Assembly (NCBI GenBank): GCA_009746045.1
Contig: RPFO01000276.1
Location: 4,318,207-4,382,206 of the forward strand
Source of the DNA: Mesostigma viride
Taxonomy: Eukaryota > Streptophyta > Mesostigmatophyceae > Mesostigmatales > Mesostigmataceae
Length of the DNA stretch: 64,000 nt
Reading direction: 5' to 3'
The notes under the pieces are model-generated. The model ran no database searches, had not been told where the DNA came from, and worked only from the letters and a program-made list of their open reading frames with translations. Shown one piece after another: positions 31,680 to 41,756 of the stretch (its first letter is position 1; each line of letters opens with the position of its first letter). A program made the position numbers and the translations under genes.

Positions 31680-32800
31680 GCACTTTGTGCGCACCAAGCC
31701 ACCCATGCAGTCGCCCACCCATGCAGCCACCTGGCCACCCACCCACACAACTGCTCACACACTCGCGCGCCCGTGCACCCAGACAGCCACCTGTCCTCCC
31801 ACCCAGTGAGCCACCCACCAAGCCAGCCGCGCACGTGCTTACCCAACTTATATAACCATGCGTGCACCTAGGCACCCAACCACCTACCAACCCACTTGGA
31901 CATCCACCCACCCACCAAGGCACCTGCGCAACCCACACACCAACTAGGTAATAAGGAGGCAATTTCCCCCATCCAATGAGCCAACCACCCAACCACCCAA
32001 CCACCTAAACACCCAGCCAGCTGGCCCCATATGCACCCGTCCGGCCACCCACAGTTGACCCACCCACGCACCTACCCACTCAACCACTCACTGCCCCCAC
32101 ACCCTTATACCCAGTGACCCACCCACTGACCCACCCACACATGCATTTTCTCAGCCAGCACCCCGACACCTACCTCACCCCAAACCTGCACAGCCCTTCA
32201 CCCGCGATAGGTGAGTCGGTCCCAACCATAAACCCATCCACGCATCCATATCTGTGCGCCCACCCGTCCATCTACCCGTCCCTTCGCCCACCCACCCACA
32301 TCTAGTCATCTACACATCCACCAGCCACCAACCACCAATGGCCCACCCACCAACCCACCCACCCACACACATCCCTAACCAACCAACCACCAACCCACCA
32401 CCCTCAAAACCGTGCAGTTGTTTCACTCATGCATCCAACAAAACACCCACTTCAAAGTCCCCAAAGCCTATCATCACCCAGCCACCTGGCCATCTGCCAA
32501 TAACCGACCGCCCTTGCACTCATCCACCATGACCAGCCAGCCAGCCACCCACCCTCTCCAACTGCCTGTGCTCCCACCTACGCAGCCAGCCATTTACCAA
32601 GGCATCCACCTATAAGCCAGCCACCTGCCATTGAACCCACCCACGCCTAGGCATCCCTTGAAGCATCTATAGCCCAAGCCTCCCACCCAAGGCTCTCTGG
32701 GCAATCAAACAACCAAACAACCAATCACCCAGCTACACAACCACCACCTAACCACCTAACCACTCAACAACACAATCACCGAACCAACTAACTACCCAAC
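31680..32800. repeat. CCAN-rich degenerate tandem tract
   Basis: Over a kilobase of degenerate CCAC/CCAA/ACCC-type tetranucleotides interspersed with other sequence. It gives Thr/Pro/His-rich frames on + and Trp/Gly/Leu-rich frames on -. No real gene is supported. Confidence 0.8.
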
Positions 32801-34123
32801 ACCCACACCAGCCAGGCATGTGCCCGCCTCGCATGCCCTCACCATTGCAACACCCCATACACGCCCCGCTCACCTAGCCAGCCACACACCCAGCCAGTCT
32901 CCTGCTCAACTCACGCATGAAGGCAACATCAGCCATGCATGGCCTCACCTTGCACCACTTGCATTGCCTGGGTAATTTGCATGAGACAGCTTCCATCTCA
33001 TTGTCAGCAACTGAAAAGGCTCTTTCTTCACAGTAATGAATAAGCAACAACGTTGGAAACGCTCTCCCACTCCTCTTTAAAACAGTCTTTAAATCAGAAA
33101 GACAAGGGCAAATATCTGGACAAGGTGGCAATAACCACTGCACCATGCTCTTGAGAAAGTATTAACAATCCAGCTTTCTACCCTTTCAGAAGCTGCCTTG
33201 CGTTAGCAACGATTCTGGGCCCTCTGGCTCGCTCACCTCGCTTAATCTGCGCTTCTTTATGGCAGCCGGGATATGCGAAGCTTGAGCCGAGCGTGTCGTG
33301 GCGAGGTCGTCTGCCCGACTCATCACATCTCGCAAACCGCACTGCCGACTAATAAAAACGATGCCCCCCTTTGCCTTTTGTATCTGGCGTCAAAAGAACA
33401 ATGAACTCGCTTGGAAAACACTGTCGCAAACAGCTTCCTACAGGCATTATAAGCAATTTTCGCAGCTTTTACCGCACTTACTGCACATCCGGAAGACCAT
33501 TAGCGGCCTTAGCGCGGAACCTTGGGCACGCCATATCCTCTGGTGGCTTACTGCCGCAGGCTGGCAGTATAGGAAGGTCGGGCATAGCCTAAAGAGCTGA
33601 TTATCTGACGACAAAGATATGCATTGCATGAAGCAAGAAACAGACGGATTTCGCACCCCCATATTTATTCACGTCAATGCCGGACAATTAAAAGCGAAAC
33701 TCAAAAAACGAAAACACTAACGTTTTCGGGAATATTATAACGAACAAGCTGAGCTATCGTGCCGGGATTTTCGTATCCTCATGTGACCAAGACTTTGAGA
33801 CACGTACCACCGAGAAATCCGGTTTTCGCGAAAAACTGGTCCGCTGTGAAAAAAACTTTTTGTCCCGTTCAGTGCCCGCGTCGCAATCACAGCGTATATA
33901 AGTCCAAAATTATTCCATGGATTAACCGTGATGTAAGCTTCGTTTTGACACCTCGAGCGGCTGCAATGACGCAAGTTTCAGAACGCTAGCTCATGCTCGA
34001 CCGCCATGGGTGTTTTCGTCGTTTTCGCCTCTCGCGTGGCGGGAAAAATCTAGATCTCGGATGAATAATTTATGTAAAAATTTGGCGGGGCTCGCGGTGT
34101 TGTGTTCCGGCACTATTTAACCT
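32801..34123. other. No gene recognised
   Basis: Mixed-composition sequence. The longest frame (33298-33600, 100 codons) has no recognisable motif, and overlapping frames of similar length exist on both strands. No terminal repeats or tandem arrays seen. Confidence 0.4.
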
Positions 34124-34199
34124 GACTGCTCTGTATATAGGTTTATAGCTGGGCGTTTGCTTTGGTTTGAGTGATTTCACTCTGCTGTAAGTAATGATA
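34124..34199 (+). repeat. Family A 3'UTR-tail copy
   Basis: Plus-strand match to the last ~75 bp of family A (TTTATAGCTGGGCGTTTGCT to CTGCTGTAAGTAAT), then an AT tail TATTTTTATATTATATA. A minimal, severely 5'-truncated insertion. Confidence 0.85.
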
Positions 34200-34339
34200 T
34201 TTTTATATTATATATTCATTAATTAAGATGCTTCCGCTGCCGCAACACGATGTTTTCTGGCATCCGCGGGCTTTTGGTTCCCGCCGCACATTTGAAAGTG
34301 CTGTCCTCCGGCTTTTTGCCTTTGCACCGTGTGCAGTTC

Positions 34340-34500
34340 TTGGACGTTTGGAATCATGGCATGGCTAACGTGATGACTGACTAGCTAGACCTTTTCAGTG
34401 GTTTTCCATTTGCGGGTATTTCCTCGCAAATGGTGGGAGAGCGATCGCAGCAACTGGTGCTCACCACTAGACACTCCCGGCCAGCTAGGCTAGAAACACA
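34340..34500 (+). repeat. Dispersed repeat E, copy 1
   Basis: Shares an ordered set of diverged blocks with 40730-40935 (GCATGGC.CGGCTAACGTNATGACTGAC, GGCGGGAGAGCNATNGC and GGACACTCC-type blocks), indicating an unclassified dispersed repeat. Identity is moderate and the ends are unclear. Confidence 0.4.
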
Positions 34501-35183
34501 CGCCCTGATCAAGCATGCTGTTTCCGGCCCCACCGTCTAGGTCATCTAGTCGCTCCACACGTAAGCCAGCCATAATTTCAATGCACAAGGATACACATTT
34601 CCATCACCATTCATCTTCATCATCCCACTACAATACGCTTCCGCGGACACCTTTTTCAGCGGGGAAAGTGCCCCCGGGCTTCCGGGGCAAATTCAGCAAG
34701 CGCTGCGGAACTTAGATACTAAAATTTCGTTTTTGGTTCGTACCGTACAGCCAATCATTTTGCGCCCGGATCAAATTGTGATCTGGGCACTGAACACAAA
34801 AATTTCAGCGGAACGTACGAAAAACCAACGCAACTACAGAAAATTTTCAGTGACGAAACTGTAGTACCGTGTACCAAGCAAAGTGTAGTAGGACTTCGCT
34901 AAAATCACGTTCGGAATTTTTCCCCGCAAGATTCCCCCGCAAGATTCCCCCGCACGATTCCCCCCGCTAGGTTCAGGCTCCAGTCGATGCTCGCCAAATG
35001 GCGCAAAAAAAGAAACATATGTTAAAATCAACGGTGCAAATCCTCGTTACCGCTCGGGTAACATTCTCACTCATTTCGCGTCTCCTACGAACCGTATTGT
35101 AGTGCCTGAACGACTCGAAAACGCGGAAAAGATAACGGCAGGCTCGAGCTACCATGGTCCGGATTCTCCCGATTTCTGGCCTG
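34501..35183. other. No gene recognised; short CCCCCGCAAGATT repeat
   Basis: No supported coding sequence. Three to four tandem copies of a ~13-bp unit CCCCCGCAAGATT lie at about 34921-34968. Confidence 0.4.
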
Positions 35184-35206
35184 CGCTGGTTGTCTCTTTG
35201 ATATAT

Positions 35207-35292
35207 TCGTTGAGAATGATAAGTTACGGAGGTGCATGAGAAGGGCATGCAGCATGTAAGGAAAACCCTATATGTATTAAAAATATAATTAC
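35207..35292 (-). mobile_element. Tiny family B-tail insertion with 22-bp target duplication
   Basis: An 86-bp piece resembling the family B 3' tail (TTGAGAATGATAAGTTACGGAGG on minus-oriented reading, ending in AATATAATTA). It lies between two copies of a 22-bp sequence starting TGCGCTGGTTGTCTC at 35185-35206 and 35294-35315, with one mismatch. The long duplication fits target-primed reverse transcription. It is an almost completely truncated insertion. Confidence 0.7.
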
Positions 35293-35315
35293 TGCGCTGG
35301 TTGTCTCCTTGATAA

Positions 35316-35350
35316 TTCCTTACAGCAGAGTGAAATCACTCAAACCAAAG
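35316..35350 (-). repeat. Family A 3'UTR piece, left of the hAT insertion
   Basis: Minus-strand family A 3'UTR (TTACAGCAGAGTGAAATCAC...). It is interrupted after AACCAAAG by the hAT element and resumes at 38890-38939. Confidence 0.85.
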
Positions 35351-38300
35351 TGATTGGCCATACGCCGTATTATACGCCGTATTTAGCGTATTATGCGCGA
35401 TACGCAAGCGGCGCGTACGAAAATGGGGTACTTTTATACGCAACGCGTATTTTTGCGCATTTTTGCGTATTTTCGCGTATTTTTTGGCATATTTTTGGCT
35501 TACGAGGTGGGTGCATTTGCTTGCCTAGACTGCGGCGCGCCGACCTGTAGTAGGAACAAATAATTGCGTGATGAGCTAGCTAGTGTATAATGCAAGAAAG
35601 CGTTCGAATCGTGACTTGTGAAGGCGGGAATGTGAAGGCGGGAAGGCTGAAGACTAAAGACAACAGGTGACAAGGTTTCTTTGTCTGCCAGCAACATCAG
35701 TGCGTAGCATATCGACATCCAGGCATGGCTGACGCGAGTGAGGAGTCAATGGAACACAATGATGATGTGCGGCCCGATGAAGAAGAGGCCGCATCCGAAA
35801 CTGTCTGGACATACATTAGCAAAAAGCGCATCCTCAAGAACGGGCTGCAGACAAATAACTACTTCATGGAGTGCTCACTCTGCCAGGCAAAGTTCAGTGG
35901 TTCTTCTACCCGAGCAAGGTGCCATATCCTGGGCGGCTCGTACGCAAAGGACGCAAAAGTGTGCCCTTGCAAGAGGCCACCGCCGGTACTCCGTTACAAG
36001 ATGCTGATTGAGCAGGCGGAGAAGGATAGCACTGCCAAGAAACGGAAGGCGACTAGTGACGCCAAGAAGCAGGCTGATGTGCGGGCGGCGTTTAAACGCA
36101 TCATGCTTCCAGACGTTGTAGAAACCGACGGCTTGGACTGGCAGTCCGTTCATGCCACTGATGCCAGCAACACCGACTCGGGGCGCGCTGCTGGGGCAGT
36201 GGGCCAAGCGGATCATCAAAGAGCAAATCCACCGACGGTAATTTGCCCGCAGCTTATGGGCTCAGCAAAGAGCAGCTGGACGAGGAGCTGTGCAAGGCAT
36301 TCATTTGCGCTGGCGTGCCCTTCCATGTCATCGGCAACCCAGTATTCCGGGCTGCTCTCACCAAGATCAGCAGGGGGGGCATGTGCAGCCAGCTGGGATA
36401 CATTGAATCCGCCGGACCAGCGCACAATGCAGAGACGCGATGCACCCCGCGTGGCTGCTAAGGTGGAGGAGGACGTGAGCAAGCGCCTGGAGCTGGCTGA
36501 AAGGACGGGAGGCACATTTGGTGTTGATGGGTGGAAGGACTGCTCTGGACAGTCACTCATCATGAATGTGTTCCACCTGCCTCATTTTGTGCACTTCGTG
36601 GGGTTGGACAACGCCACTGGCGAGAAAAAGACCTCCGAGTACATGGCTAGCCTGCTATGTGACCGCCTTCGCGAGGTAGGCCCGGAGAACGTGGTGCAGC
36701 TGATTTCTGACACCACGAACTCCATGGAGAAGATGAAGGAGCTCGTGGTGGCTCACTTTCCCCACATCATCACCTCCAAGTGTGCCGCGCACTGCATCGA
36801 CCTCCTCATGGAGGACATGTACAAGGAGTCAATCATCGCGGACACGCTTGACAAGGTGGACACGGTGGTCACCTACGTGCTCAGCCATGAGAAGGTGAAC
36901 TGCTTCATGATGCGTGTGAGGGCGGACGACGGCACTGCCAAGCCAAAGTGCCTGAAGAAGCACGCGGAGACCCGGTTTGGTACAAGGTAGAGAATTATGT
37001 TTCCCTCATTCGTATCACCTGCCATTATTACGTACCCGATAATCGAATACCTTGTCTTGGCTTTACGGTGCAATGGTTATAACATGTTCCTGGTAACCAC
37101 ACATGTGGGACACTGGGATGTGCCATATGTTTGTCACTTGTCATCATTGCCAGATTTCTTTCAGCGGAGAGCGTGCATGACCTCAAGGCAAACCTCATGG
37201 TGACATTCGAGAACGACCATGCAGCTGGCTGCCGCGTCCAACAAAGGGGATCGTGGTACTATCACATTCGACAAGGTGGCTGGCATCATCAAGGAGTCCA
37301 CCTTCTTCCCCAGGGTCAAGATGCTGGTGGAGCTGTTCAAGCCCCTGAACGAGGTGCTCAAGCTGTTTGACAGCGACAGACCGGGCACGGGCAAGGTCTA
37401 CCACCGCATGTTTGAGCTCAACGAGTTCGTCGGGGGCAAGGATTTGTCACTCCCCCCCACCGTGAAGGCAAGGCTGGCTGTAGCGGTCCGCAAACGGTGG
37501 GACTACATGTATACTCCATCATCCACGGGGCGGGCTACGTGCTCGACCCGTCCTTCTGGAAAGGGCACAATCAACAGTCCAATGGAGAGGTCATGAAGGG
37601 CTTTCGCGAATGCTGCAAGAAGGTGCATGGCCCTGGGCCTGTGGCAGACCTCGCCATGCTGCAGTTGGATCAGTACTTCAATTAACCACTGAGGTGGGAG
37701 ACTTTGACTCTGATGATGCCAGGAGGCAAGCCCAGTTGTGCAACGTGGAAGTCGAAGGCAAGCCGGGGGTTTTCATTGTCGAGCCCTACCAGTGGTGGCT
37801 TACCTGGGGGCCGGGAGGTGTCCCTGAGCTGCAGCGTGTGGCTGTCAAGGTGCTGGCCTAGCCAGTATCCAATTCAGCCGTGGAGCGTGTGAACAGCACG
37901 GCTGGCCGGTGGATCAAGTCCCTCAGGCGCAACAGGATGACTGATGAGACCCTAAACCGCATGGTCTATGTCTGCCACAACCTGCGTGCCCTGAACAAGA
38001 TCAAGGTGTTTGAGGATGATGACGAGTAAATGAGCCCATGCCCTGACCTGTGGTGACGGTTATTGCAGCTGCTTGTCGGGGCCTCGGGGGGAAGCGTGAT
38101 GAACATTGTGATTTTGGCCAATTGCCGTGCAGGCTGCTGCCATTTGGGCACCCTACCACATGACATTGTTCAGTTTTCAGGTCGAACTGTAGCTTTGAGG
38201 GGCAGGTTGCATATGCATGATAGCATGTAGTGCACATTGGTAGCCTGCTGCCCTGCATTTCAGGCTTTCAGCCATGTGTAGCCTGTATACGACTATACGT

Positions 38301-38889
38301 GTCCTTGCTTGATGTAGCTGGAATTAATGATGGTGGCCTACCACGAGTAGGAAAGATCCATGTCTTATTTTCAGCATGTCTTATTTTCAGATGGCACAAT
38401 GTTCTTATCACTTCTATATTTGGCAGCTTGGCAGTCGGCCTAGCTCTCTTTAAGTACTATTATACTTGGAAGACAGTTCTCTGCCGCTTCAATGTATAGA
38501 GTGCATTCATATCTTGAGTTCTACAAATTTATTATCCTTTCCAGTGAGTTGTGAATTGATACGTACTGGTATTGATACTGAGTTGCATGTTGTCTCAATT
38601 TTGAAGAGAAACTATCAAGTTAGACCGTTAGAAACTATGCTTGTATTTCTAGGTAGTGATGACAATGCCAAGGTCATGCTATATATGTCATGGATAGCCA
38701 AAAGGTATGGCAAAAACACCAGCAGACCATGCTTGGTTGCTCAGAATGTTGAATACCCCTCAAAACCATGCCAAAAAAGGGGTTTTCAACAGTTAGCGTA
38801 CGATAAGCGTATAATACATTATACACCGCGTATTATACATTATACACCTGGGGCCGCGTACGACGCGTATCGCGTATGGCCAATCACTG
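35351..38889 (+). mobile_element. hAT-superfamily DNA transposon
   Basis: 8-bp target duplication AACCAAAG at 35343-35350 and 38890-38897. The terminal inverted repeats are TGATTGGCCATACGC on the left and its complement at 38872-38886 on the right. The right end has three more bases, giving a CAG-type hAT terminus that seems to have lost these bases on the left. Subterminal regions are packed with short GCGTAT/ATACGC motifs on the left and TATACA repeats on the right, as is common for hAT transposase binding. Target: a family A 3'UTR copy. Transposase at 35725-38029. Confidence 0.87.
35725..38029 (+). pseudogene. hAT transposase, frameshifted with an in-frame stop
   Basis: ATG 35725 (MADASEESMEHNDDV). 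BED-type zinc finger near residues 50-80 (CSLCQAKF...ARCHILGG). The frame shifts near 36230 into LDEELCKAFICAGVPFHVIG and back near 36400. The catalytic core then follows: GTFGVDGWKD (first Asp), QLISDTTNSMEKMKEL (second Asp), KCAAHCIDLLMEDM. A likely GT-AG intron at 36987-37153 joins ETRFGTR to FLSAESVHDLKANLM. Later frames carry VAGIIKESTFFPRVKMLVEL, AGYVLDPSFWKG and PELQRVAVKVLA. A TAG at 37859-37861 interrupts the C-terminal dimerisation domain, which continues PVSNSAVERVNSTAGRWIKS (catalytic Glu) to the TAA at 38027-38029. Not functional as read. Confidence 0.85.
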
Positions 38890-39425
38890 AACCAAAGCAA
38901 ACGCCCAGCTAAAACCTATATACAGAGCCATGTCAAAGCCTACTATTATACTTGGAAGACAGTTCTCTGCCGCTTCAATGTATAGAGTGCATTCATATCT
39001 TGAGTTCTACAAATTTATTATCCTTTCCAGTGAGTTGTGAATTGATACGTACTGGTATTGATACTGAGTTGCATGTTGTCTCAATTTTGAAGAGAAACTA
39101 TCAAGTTAGACCGTTAGAAACTATGCTTGTATTTCTAGGTAGTGATGACAATGCCAAGGTCATGCTATATATGTCATGGATAGCCAAAAGGTATGGCAAA
39201 AACACCAGCAGACCATGCTTGGTTGCTCAGAATGTTGAATACCCCTCAAAACCATGCCCAAAAAGGGGTTTTCAACAGTTAGCGTACGATAAGCGTATAA
39301 TACATTATACACCGCGTATTATACATTATACACCTGGGGCCGCGTACGACGCGTATCGCGTATGGCCAATCACTGAACCAAAGCAAACGCCCAGCTAAAA
39401 CCTATATACAGAGCCATGTCAAAGC
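38455..39425 (+). repeat. 486-bp tandem duplication of the hAT right end and flank
   Basis: 38455-38939 and 38941-39425 are nearly identical (I noticed one substitution, CCAAAAAAGG versus CCCAAAAAGG). Each holds the last ~430 bp of hAT, the right inverted repeat, the AACCAAAG flank and ~50 bp of family A 3'UTR. The identical 148-codon frames in the two copies are hAT 3' non-coding sequence, not a gene. Confidence 0.93.
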
Positions 39426-39490
39426 TCTATACTACGATAAGACCATGCAATGGAAACTCCTAACGGGAGGAACCTAATAGCCCTGCTGCA
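38890..39490 (-). repeat. Family A 3'UTR piece, right of the hAT insertion, partly duplicated
   Basis: The family A minus copy resumes at 38890-38939. Owing to the tandem duplication it occurs again from ~39376, this time continuing through the stop region (CCTAATAGCCCTGCTGCA) to ~39490, where it meets an AT tract. Confidence 0.8.
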
Positions 39491-39525
39491 CTCTATATAT
39501 ATATTATAAAATAAATAATAAAGAG

Positions 39526-39606
39526 ATTTTACATGGCTCTGTATAGAGGTTTATAGCTGGGCGTTTGCTTTGGTTTGAGTGATTTCACTCTGCTGTAAGT
39601 AATTAT
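39526..39606 (+). repeat. Family A 3'UTR-only copy
   Basis: Plus-strand tail copy (ACATGGCTCTGTATAGAGG... to GTAAGTAATTATATTATTAA). It forms a tail-out inverted pair with the minus copy ending at 39490, the two separated by ATATATATATT. Confidence 0.85.
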
Positions 39607-39618
39607 ATTATTAATATA

Positions 39619-39992
39619 TTTGAAGACCGCCTCGACCTCGAGGGTCAGACCGCCCCGTGGTCGGCCCGCACGTGGTCCTCGTATTGGCGGCAGCGTCTGT
39701 CACTCGCCCTCACTCGCACCGTGGCTGATGTGTTATTCCGCCGCACCCGGGCCGACTTTGTCGCGACCCACGCGGTCTAGATTCCTTCCAGGCCTGCATG
39801 GTGGGCCGGCAGCGCTGTTGCTGCGTGTAGTTTTGTGATGTATAGTTAGTTGTACCTTGTGCCGCTGGCGTGATCCTTGGATGTCTGTGTCAGATTACTA
39901 TTAATTTCTTCAGGGTTATTCTCCCAGTTATCGGTTTTTTCCTTATGTTGCATGCCTATCTCACCTCCGTAATCTATCATTCTCAATGAATA
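39619..39992 (+). pseudogene. Family B 3'-end copy
   Basis: Plus-strand 5'-truncated family B: EDRLDLEGQTAPWSARTWSS... to DFVATHAV and stop at 39780, followed by the ~210-bp 3'UTR ending TCTCAATGAATATATA. It gives the clearest view of the family B 3' end. In the overlap it agrees almost exactly with the copy at 63881-64000. Confidence 0.88.
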
Positions 39993-40000
39993 TATATTAT

Positions 40001-40617
40001 AAAAATATAATTACTTACAGCAGAGTGAAATCACTCAAACCAAAGCAAACGCCCAGCTATAAACCTATATACAGAGCCATGTCAAAGCTCTATACGTACT
40101 ACGATATAAAGACCAATGGAAACGCGCCTAGTAACGGGAGGAACGTAGTAATAGCCCTGCTGCACCGCAAAATCAGCCCGCGTACGGCGGAGCATGATGT
40201 CAGCCATGGCCCGAGTCAGCGCCACCGACAAGCGCTGACGCCAATATGACGTCCAGGTCCGCGCCGACCGTGGGGCCCGCTGGCCCTCCAGGTCCAGCCG
40301 GTCCTCCCGGAGCCGGCAACACTCCTTGAAGAAGGCGGAGGTCAGGGGCACCATGGCCCCAAACTCCTCCAGGACAAAGGGCACCACACGATGGTGCCCA
40401 ACGTCGCCGTAGGCCAGGAGCTCGGCCAGCTCCGCCCGGTCCGCCGTGTTACCTGCCGTGAGGGAGGCCCCAGCCACGTGGCTAAGAGCCATTGAAGGGC
40501 CGCGCCACCGAAACGTCAATAATAAGCAGATGCCGGCCACCCCCCTCAAAGTCCAGCACCACGATGTCAGGCCGGTGGTTAGGGGAATAGAAGGCAGCGC
40601 CATCCACATCCTCGGAA
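40001..40617 (-). pseudogene. Family A 3'-end copy with RLE core
   Basis: Minus-strand copy from SEDVDGAAFYSPNHRPDIVV through the C-terminus and 3'UTR. Several short insertions (for example GTAC near 40095 and ATTGAA near 40491) and one TAA triplet duplication (AATAATAAG) break the frame. Confidence 0.88.
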
Positions 40618-40729
40618 TATATTTGTCCCCGACGGGACCGTGCTGAGCCTGGCGTGTACGTATGGAGTCCTGAGCTATAGAATATTTGTATTTGCACTGG
40701 CTGTGTGCAGCTAGACTTTATTGGGTCGA

Positions 40730-40935
40730 CATTTGAACGCATGGCACGGCGCTAACGTAATGACTGACATGACCTATTCATTTAGCTAGCTACATTGTGG
40801 CTGCAAGGGTACTTATAATTAGAACTATTGAGGTCTAGGGTGCCGGATTCCTCATATAAATGGCGGGAGAGCAATTGCGATTGCATCAGTGCTGCTCGCA
40901 ACTGGACACTCCTGGACACTGGAAACAAATGCAAG
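40730..40935 (+). repeat. Dispersed repeat E, copy 2
   Basis: Diverged partner of 34340-34500. Shared blocks include GGCGCTAACGTAATGACTGAC-like and GGCGGGAGAGCAATTGC-like sequence. Class unknown. Confidence 0.4.
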
Positions 40936-40980
40936 TAAGTACTAGCTTGCATGGCATATGCGCGCATCGATGACATGAGA

Positions 40981-41218
40981 TGTCATGCCCTAGCTATTCA
41001 GTGCCTAGCCACAATCATCTTCCACCCCATGTCCGCACTTTAGCTGCTGGAATACATGGAGGTGCACGTGCACCTATTGCACCCAGAGTAGTTGGCTGTT
41101 TACACCCCCCACCTGCATGCAGGTATGTTGTCGCCCAGGATGTATTAAAAACCAAAGGCCCCCCTTCTCAGGGCCATGTGTTACGTATACTCGATCCCAA
41201 CGGAGTTATGTTCTTAAT
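40981..41218 (+). repeat. Family C 3'UTR fragment, plus
   Basis: Matches the family C 3'UTR from CATGCCCTAGC to CCCAACGGAGTTATGTTC, then TTAATTA. No ORF1 sequence precedes it, so it is a 5'-truncated copy. Confidence 0.75.
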
Positions 41219-41219
41219 T

Positions 41220-41450
41220 ATAGGCATGCCACAGAGTAAAGACTATGCCAATTAAGGGGATGCCAATTAAGAAAAAAATACTCAAAAGGTAAACAAACAG
41301 ACAAATATCGTCTGCATCATGATGTACATGCATGCACGTGCCGGGCCAGCAACCACGTAGTACGTACTAGATGGGGATATATAATACTCATCCGAGCTGT
41401 CCTCTATTGTAATGGCCGAAGAGGCGGTATAGTGTAGCGGCTATATATCC
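41220..41450 (+). repeat. Dispersed repeat D
   Basis: Shares ordered blocks with 44336-44560 and, partly, 17690-17785: GGCATGCCAC, an AAATATCGTCTGCATCATG block, GGGGATATA.TACTCATCCGAGCTGTCC, and GAGGCGGTATAGTGTAGCGG. No coding or terminal repeats seen. Class unknown. Confidence 0.5.
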
Positions 41451-41710
41451 TCTGGTGCATGCAATATAACCTCCACTCGTGGACGTAGTACCTAGACCCT
41501 GGCTAGCAATGGGCCGCAGGGGCCGTGGAGAGACAACAGGATCATAACGTACGGCCTTCAGAAAGGTGCTTATCGCATCATCGTGGCAGCCCATTTTCCT
41601 TGTGCATTATAGCGTTTTAAGTAGTTAGCCATGCTTTGCCCATGCAGAGAATTACTCTCTGCTGAGACGCCATGGATGCCCTGCTAGCCATTATTTAATT
41701 AATTAAAATA

Positions 41711-41756
41711 AGAACATAACTCCGTTGGGACTGTATACGTAACACATATCCCTGAG
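41711..41756 (-). repeat. Family C 3'-terminal stub, minus
   Basis: Only the last ~45 bp of the family C 3' end (AACATAACTCCGTTGGG...) remains next to an ATTAATTAA tail. It sits directly against the 5' end of the plus-strand copy at 41757. Confidence 0.65.

Noticed and set aside
31541-32615. Trp/Gly-rich and Thr/Pro-rich frames
   Set aside because: Artefacts of the CCAN tetranucleotide tract; all frames on both strands are open for the same reason.
38466-39398. Two identical 148-codon proteins
   Set aside because: They lie in the 3' non-coding end of the hAT element and its tandem duplicate; an inverted diverged copy at 45935-46137 does not keep the frame.
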